Assembly: GCA_934045905.1 (NCBI GenBank) | Contig: OW203773.1 | Coordinates: forward strand, 23,051,246-23,115,245 | Direction of reading: 5' to 3' | Length of the DNA stretch: 64,000 nt | DNA from: Leuctra nigra | Taxonomy: Eukaryota; Arthropoda; Insecta; Plecoptera; Leuctridae | Shown: in pieces, positions 60,601 to 64,000 of the stretch | Layout of the letters: the number at the start of each line of letters is the position of its first letter | Position numbering within the stretch: position 1 is the stretch's first letter | Notes under the pieces: generated by a model | What the model was told of the DNA's origin: nothing | The model's database searches: none | Seen by the model: only the letters and a program-made list of their open reading frames with translations | Position numbers and translations under genes: made by a program

Positions 60601-62181
60601 GGCAGTTCTCAAGAGGGAGGCGTCGAGGGTAGACGTGTCTGGCCTCGCTCTCCCCCGCACAAACTAGTTTAAACGATCAGTGTTCTGTTTTGTGTGTTCT
60701 GTGTTTTATTTACTCGTTCATATTTCTCTTATCAATGGTCACTTACGCGCAGAGCGCGGCGGTCTCGGGGCCTCGGCCCACATCTGTCCGCAGAATTAAC
60801 ACGGTCAAATTTCAGTTCACTCGAGAGTGCCAACGTACAACATCAGAGGAAATCCACGACTGGCTTTTCAACACCTTACAAATCAAACCGGAAACTGTCA
60901 ACGCTCTTCAATTAGATAACACCACCTCCACTGTTTACTTAAAGTTCAATCAGGACTCTCTGTGTGACGACTTGATCACCAAGCATCAAGGTAAGGCCAT
61001 CTTCAAACACCTTGATGGCTCTTCCAGTGAGGTGTCCTTATCACACTGTGATTTGGGCTACCGTTCCATCAGAATTTTTAATCTGCCCGTGGAAATGCCG
61101 AATGAAGCTATCCGCCATCAACTGCAATCATTCGGCATCATCCGCGAGATCGTCGACGAGACGTGGTCGACGGCGTACAAGTTCAACAAAATCAAGAACG
61201 GCGTCCGCACTGTTCGCATCGAGCTGAAAGCTCACATCCCCTCATACATCCTAGTGTGTGGGCTCCGTGGGTTAGTAACGTACGATGGGCAACCGCGGAC
61301 ATGTGCGTTATGTAACTCAGCAAATCACTTAAGATCGGATTGTGGCATTCGCCGCCCTCCACCCCAACTTCCATCACTTGACACTCAGAGGAATGTCTGG
61401 ACCCCTCTCCAGACACGGTCGGCTGGCAGCGGCGAGGCGGGACCATCAGAGACGTTGCCGACGGTTGTCACACCCACCCCGAACCTGGCAAACTCTGAGG
61501 TCGTGACCTCTGCAGCACCCTTCTCGCTCTCAACATCTAGCGCAGGGGTGGCCAAAGAAGTCGCGACCGTGACTGTCGCTGAACACAACAATATCGTCGA
61601 GACCATCATGATGAGCGACGAAGCCACAGCGACGCCTGATGACACCAGGAAGCGCACGGTGTCTCCCCCCGCCTCCATGCCGCCAACGAAGAGGAAGACC
61701 ACACGACGATCGCAGATACACGATATCGGGTGGATGAACGTAGCTTCCTTTCGTGCCGGGCTCGCGGCGAAGAAAAAAGGCGTCCCGCCGCCCGCTCCAC
61801 CTGCTCCACCTACTCCTACACCCTCGACGTCCAAGTGGAGCGACGACGTCGAGGTGGACCCAGGTGCACGTTGCACCCGAGCCGTCATCCCGACCTCCCT
61901 GCCTCGGGGGTGGACATTACATTTGAACATTGAACATTGCTGAACTGTGTTTTTCCGATATAACCTATTAATTGTGCCTATACAAACTAATGTTCTTTAC
62001 CTGTTCTTGTGCCCATACCTATCACATCATAATTTCTGGAATTTACATAAACAATTTGAAATCATTTTATAACTGAACTTACATGTAAACTCTGTACAAC
62101 GGCTAAAGAGGGCACCTTTTATGTAGCCCTACACTAGCCATCCTGTCCTTGACAGGTAAAATACATTAAATAATAATAATA
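60601..62181 (+). mobile_element. ORF1-only non-LTR element, 1,581 bp, private to unit 5
   Basis: It starts GGCAGTTCTCAAGAGGGAGG and ends TACATTAAATAATAATAATA. AGCGAGACGAT flanks both ends (60590-60600 and 62182-62192), while sister units have one copy. It has a 5' leader of about 134 bp, one long ORF and a 3' UTR of about 240 bp with a TAA-type tail, but no endonuclease or reverse transcriptase. TAA-repeat tails are known from I-clade elements. This looks like an internally deleted, non-autonomous derivative mobilised in trans. Composition is GC-rich in the ORF. Confidence 0.92.
60735..61943 (+). CDS. Gag-like ORF1 protein of an I-type non-LTR element
   Basis: 402 codons from the first in-frame ATG (MVTYAQSAAVSGPRPTS); the frame is open 15 codons further upstream but only from a TTG. 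Residues about 100-175 (SIRIFNLPVEMPNEAI to NGVRTVRIELK) look like the RRM-like region of ORF1 proteins. CALCNSANHLRSDC at about 190-203 is a single CCHC zinc knuckle (C-x2-C-x4-H-x4-C). The C-terminal half is low complexity, rich in S, T, P and A, with a basic PPTKRKTTRRSQ patch and a PPPAPPAPPTPTP run. ORF1 proteins bind element RNA. The frame is intact, so an expressed nucleic-acid-binding protein is possible. Overlapping frames on both strands are shadows of its GC-rich 3' half. Confidence 0.9.
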   Translation: MVTYAQSAAVSGPRPTSVRRINTVKFQFTRECQRTTSEEIHDWLFNTLQIKPETVNALQLDNTTSTVYLKFNQDSLCDDLITKHQGKAIFKHLDGSSSEVSLSHCDLGYRSIRIFNLPVEMPNEAIRHQLQSFGIIREIVDETWSTAYKFNKIKNGVRTVRIELKAHIPSYILVCGLRGLVTYDGQPRTCALCNSANHLRSDCGIRRPPPQLPSLDTQRNVWTPLQTRSAGSGEAGPSETLPTVVTPTPNLANSEVVTSAAPFSLSTSSAGVAKEVATVTVAEHNNIVETIMMSDEATATPDDTRKRTVSPPASMPPTKRKTTRRSQIHDIGWMNVASFRAGLAAKKKGVPPPAPPAPPTPTPSTSKWSDDVEVDPGARCTRAVIPTSLPRGWTLHLNIEHC

Positions 62182-62539
62182 AGCGAGACGATTAACAGTC
62201 AGTTGGATTTGACGTTCACAAATACTAAGTCTATGAGAGTTAAAGTGAATAAGAAAATCATCATCGAAGTACATATTCAGAAGGCGTATACTAATACAAA
62301 TATTTTATATAAATACATTCTTGGTGGCATTGATTTCAGCCGCCATTTTCTAAACCGGAAGTGATGCCATAACTTGAAAAAGGCTGCACCGATTGGAACG
62401 AAGCGTTTACTATTCTTCAAGGTTAATCATTTTAAGCATTACTTAGTTCCAAATGCAATTCTTCTTAGTATCTAAATCGGAAATGGCTTATTTTTTAAAG
62501 GAATTTGTCATTGTTACAACGATTTGTGTTACAAGTGTG

Positions 62540-63720
62540 AGAATAATCTAAAAACAGGAGTGATATCTCCATAAAAGAACACTCCAAGAAAAAATACCGG
62601 CCAAGTCTTTTCAAAAGAAATCTAAAAATTTAGCACTGAAAAGTAGTGATATCAAAAAATGGGCCAAGACAAAACTTAATTTTAAAAACCAAAATACAAT
62701 TAGCGCATCGTTTTTTAGGGCATCTATAGGTGTAGATTTTATGCATATTTCACCTCTGGCCTATACGTCTAAACTATCTAGGTATATGCACAATGCACTG
62801 CCAATTTAAAATAAGGTTTTGACTTGGCCCATTTCTTAGTATTACTACTTTTCAGAGCTGAATTTTTAGATTTCTAATTTTTTTAAAAGTTGAAAAGACT
62901 ATTGAAAAAGTATTTTTATACGAAGTATTTTTTATGGTATTTACTCAATCAACATTAAAGCAACAGTTTTTGTGCAAAAGCCATCTATTACATCCGTCGG
63001 AACCAGCCAGAGCCCCACCTCCGCCCAAGCCTGTGACAGTCGTCCAACTACTACCTCCATGAGATGAAAGGTCCAGTAATGCTGCAGCATTACGTCCGCT
63101 AACACCAGCCAAAGCACCGACCCCGCTTTGGCCAGTGGTAGTCAACACTCCTGCCTCCATGAGGTGCTAGTCCCGGGACCAGCACCGACCAGAGCACCAC
63201 CTCGCACTGGCCAATGGCAGTCATCCTATACTGTCTCCAATAGATGCCAACATCAGTAACAGACAGCAACTTTTATTTAAAAAAAAAATAATAAAAAAAA
63301 AAAAAAAAAAAACATTTTGAAATTCTAAAAAAACATTGATTTTTTTTTTAAAAATGTCGAAAAAATGTCAAAAAATAGTATACAAAATTCAAAAAAAAAT
63401 ACAAAAAAATAAAAAAAAATTGGAAAATTACGAAAATTTGAAAATTTGAGTTCAAAATTAATAATATAAGTTTCAAGTCATATGAAAAATGAAAAATAAA
63501 TAAAAAAATCGTAAAAAGCAGTGATATCCCAAAAAGGCACTCAGTACAAAAGGGCTGCTAAGTCACTTCAAATAAGAAAAAAAAATTAAATAATTCTATA
63601 AATTTAGGACTGAAAATTAATGATACCTATCAAAAAATGGGAAAGTCAAAACAATTTAAAAATATTAGGTGCATCGTTTTGTTTGTGATCATTATGATTT
63701 CAGGAAGTAATTTAATTTTT
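62540..63720. repeat. P/R/Q inverted module block X3 (unit 5)
   Basis: Inverted P, forward P, R (62974-63270), A/T spacer and Q. The small spelling differences from unit 4, such as CAGTTTTTGTGCAAAAGCC, are shared with the first X3 copy of unit 2. Confidence 0.62.
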
Positions 63721-64000
63721 GAAGTGTTACAGCAAAATTAAAGACTATTTGAAAAAATGGTCGATAGACCCAGCCACTTTAAGCAATGTGTTAATTTTGA
63801 GCAATTCGTGGAATTTGGTCAGGTAGTCATTGCATAATTTCAGATTGATCAGGGAACCGGTTTGGTATTGCAACTGCAACCCGAAAAACATAATGATGGA
63901 AGGGGTGATAAAACATTTTCGAGATATTTGACATCCAACACGCAAAATGTCGTCTCTAAGTCCTCGTCTCTAAGGATTTAAAATATTTCGAATTCATAGT

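Larger units (their letters stand above)
60419..62274 (-). pseudogene. Reverse-transcriptase fragment split by insertion (unit 5)
   Basis: The same 88-residue relic as in other units, with the TAG variant, cut into 60419-60600 and 62193-62274 by the ORF1 element. Confidence 0.75.
50187..64000. repeat. Array unit 5 (runs off window)
   Basis: This is the most heavily invaded unit, with four private insertions (53196, 54157, 56775, 60601). It is still inside the segment left of the non-LTR tail when the window ends. Positions 58390-60320 are the shared noncoding block. Confidence 0.9.

Noticed and set aside
60690..60734. Upstream TTG as start of the ORF1 protein, giving a hydrophobic leader
   Set aside because: The extra 15 codons start at a non-ATG codon and would give a gag-like protein a signal-like N terminus, which is not expected. 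The ATG at 60735 is preferred.
61192..61933. Overlapping minus- and plus-strand frames (up to 181 codons) within the ORF1 3' half
   Set aside because: These are shadow frames caused by the GC- and proline-rich coding sequence of ORF1.
7680..64000. CRISPR array or bacterial defence island
   Set aside because: Repeats are kilobase-scale and made of eukaryotic elements, with no short regularly spaced direct repeats and no prokaryotic genes.

Overview
This window is animal genomic DNA, most likely from an arthropod and probably an insect. Three things point there: an intron-split astacin metalloprotease on the minus strand, fragments of Jockey/I-type non-LTR retrotransposons, and a tRNA-derived SINE with MITE-type DNA transposons. 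The sequence is strongly AT-rich. No bacterial operon structure, rRNA, CRISPR array or complete protein-coding host gene is visible. The exact species cannot be named from sequence alone.

Left arm (1 to about 7 kb). Three exons of a degenerate or partial astacin lie on the minus strand at 3785-3622, 2993-2797 and 243-163. The middle exon keeps the full zinc-binding motif but carries a 2-base deletion. Around them are small inverted-repeat elements, minisatellites and otherwise featureless AT-rich DNA.

Array (about 7.68 kb to the window end). The rest is a head-to-tail array of a large unit, about 10.5-12 kb when complete. Unit 1 is 7680-19845, unit 2 is 19846-33948, unit 3 is 33949-39628 (left half missing), unit 4 is 39629-50186, and unit 5 starts at 50187 and runs off the window. 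In order, each full unit holds: a start block S; two short inverted-repeat elements; a tRNA-Ala-like 5' half; an ATATGCT-rich minisatellite; a threefold degenerate internal repeat; a hAT-like MITE, usually with a PIF/Harbinger-like MITE nested in it; P/R/Q inverted modules; a long noncoding block; a reverse-transcriptase fragment; a second P/R/Q block; and the 3' end of a non-LTR element with an RNase H-side tail. Unit 2 also has its last 1.87 kb triplicated.

Nothing in the array looks like a working host gene. What it records is history. Insertions shared by several units predate amplification, while private ones postdate it. Unit 1 has a 547-bp long-TIR element, a 474-bp hAT-like MITE and a 160-bp palindromic MITE. 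Unit 4 has a SINE. Unit 5 has a 67-bp LINE-type tail, a 710-bp MITE, a 1,047-bp Jockey reverse-transcriptase fragment and a 1,581-bp ORF1-only retroelement. Most are bounded by target-site duplications that can be read against the empty site in sister units. The most interesting unnamed structure is the P/R/Q module family: long, diverged arms that recur in both orientations within every unit.
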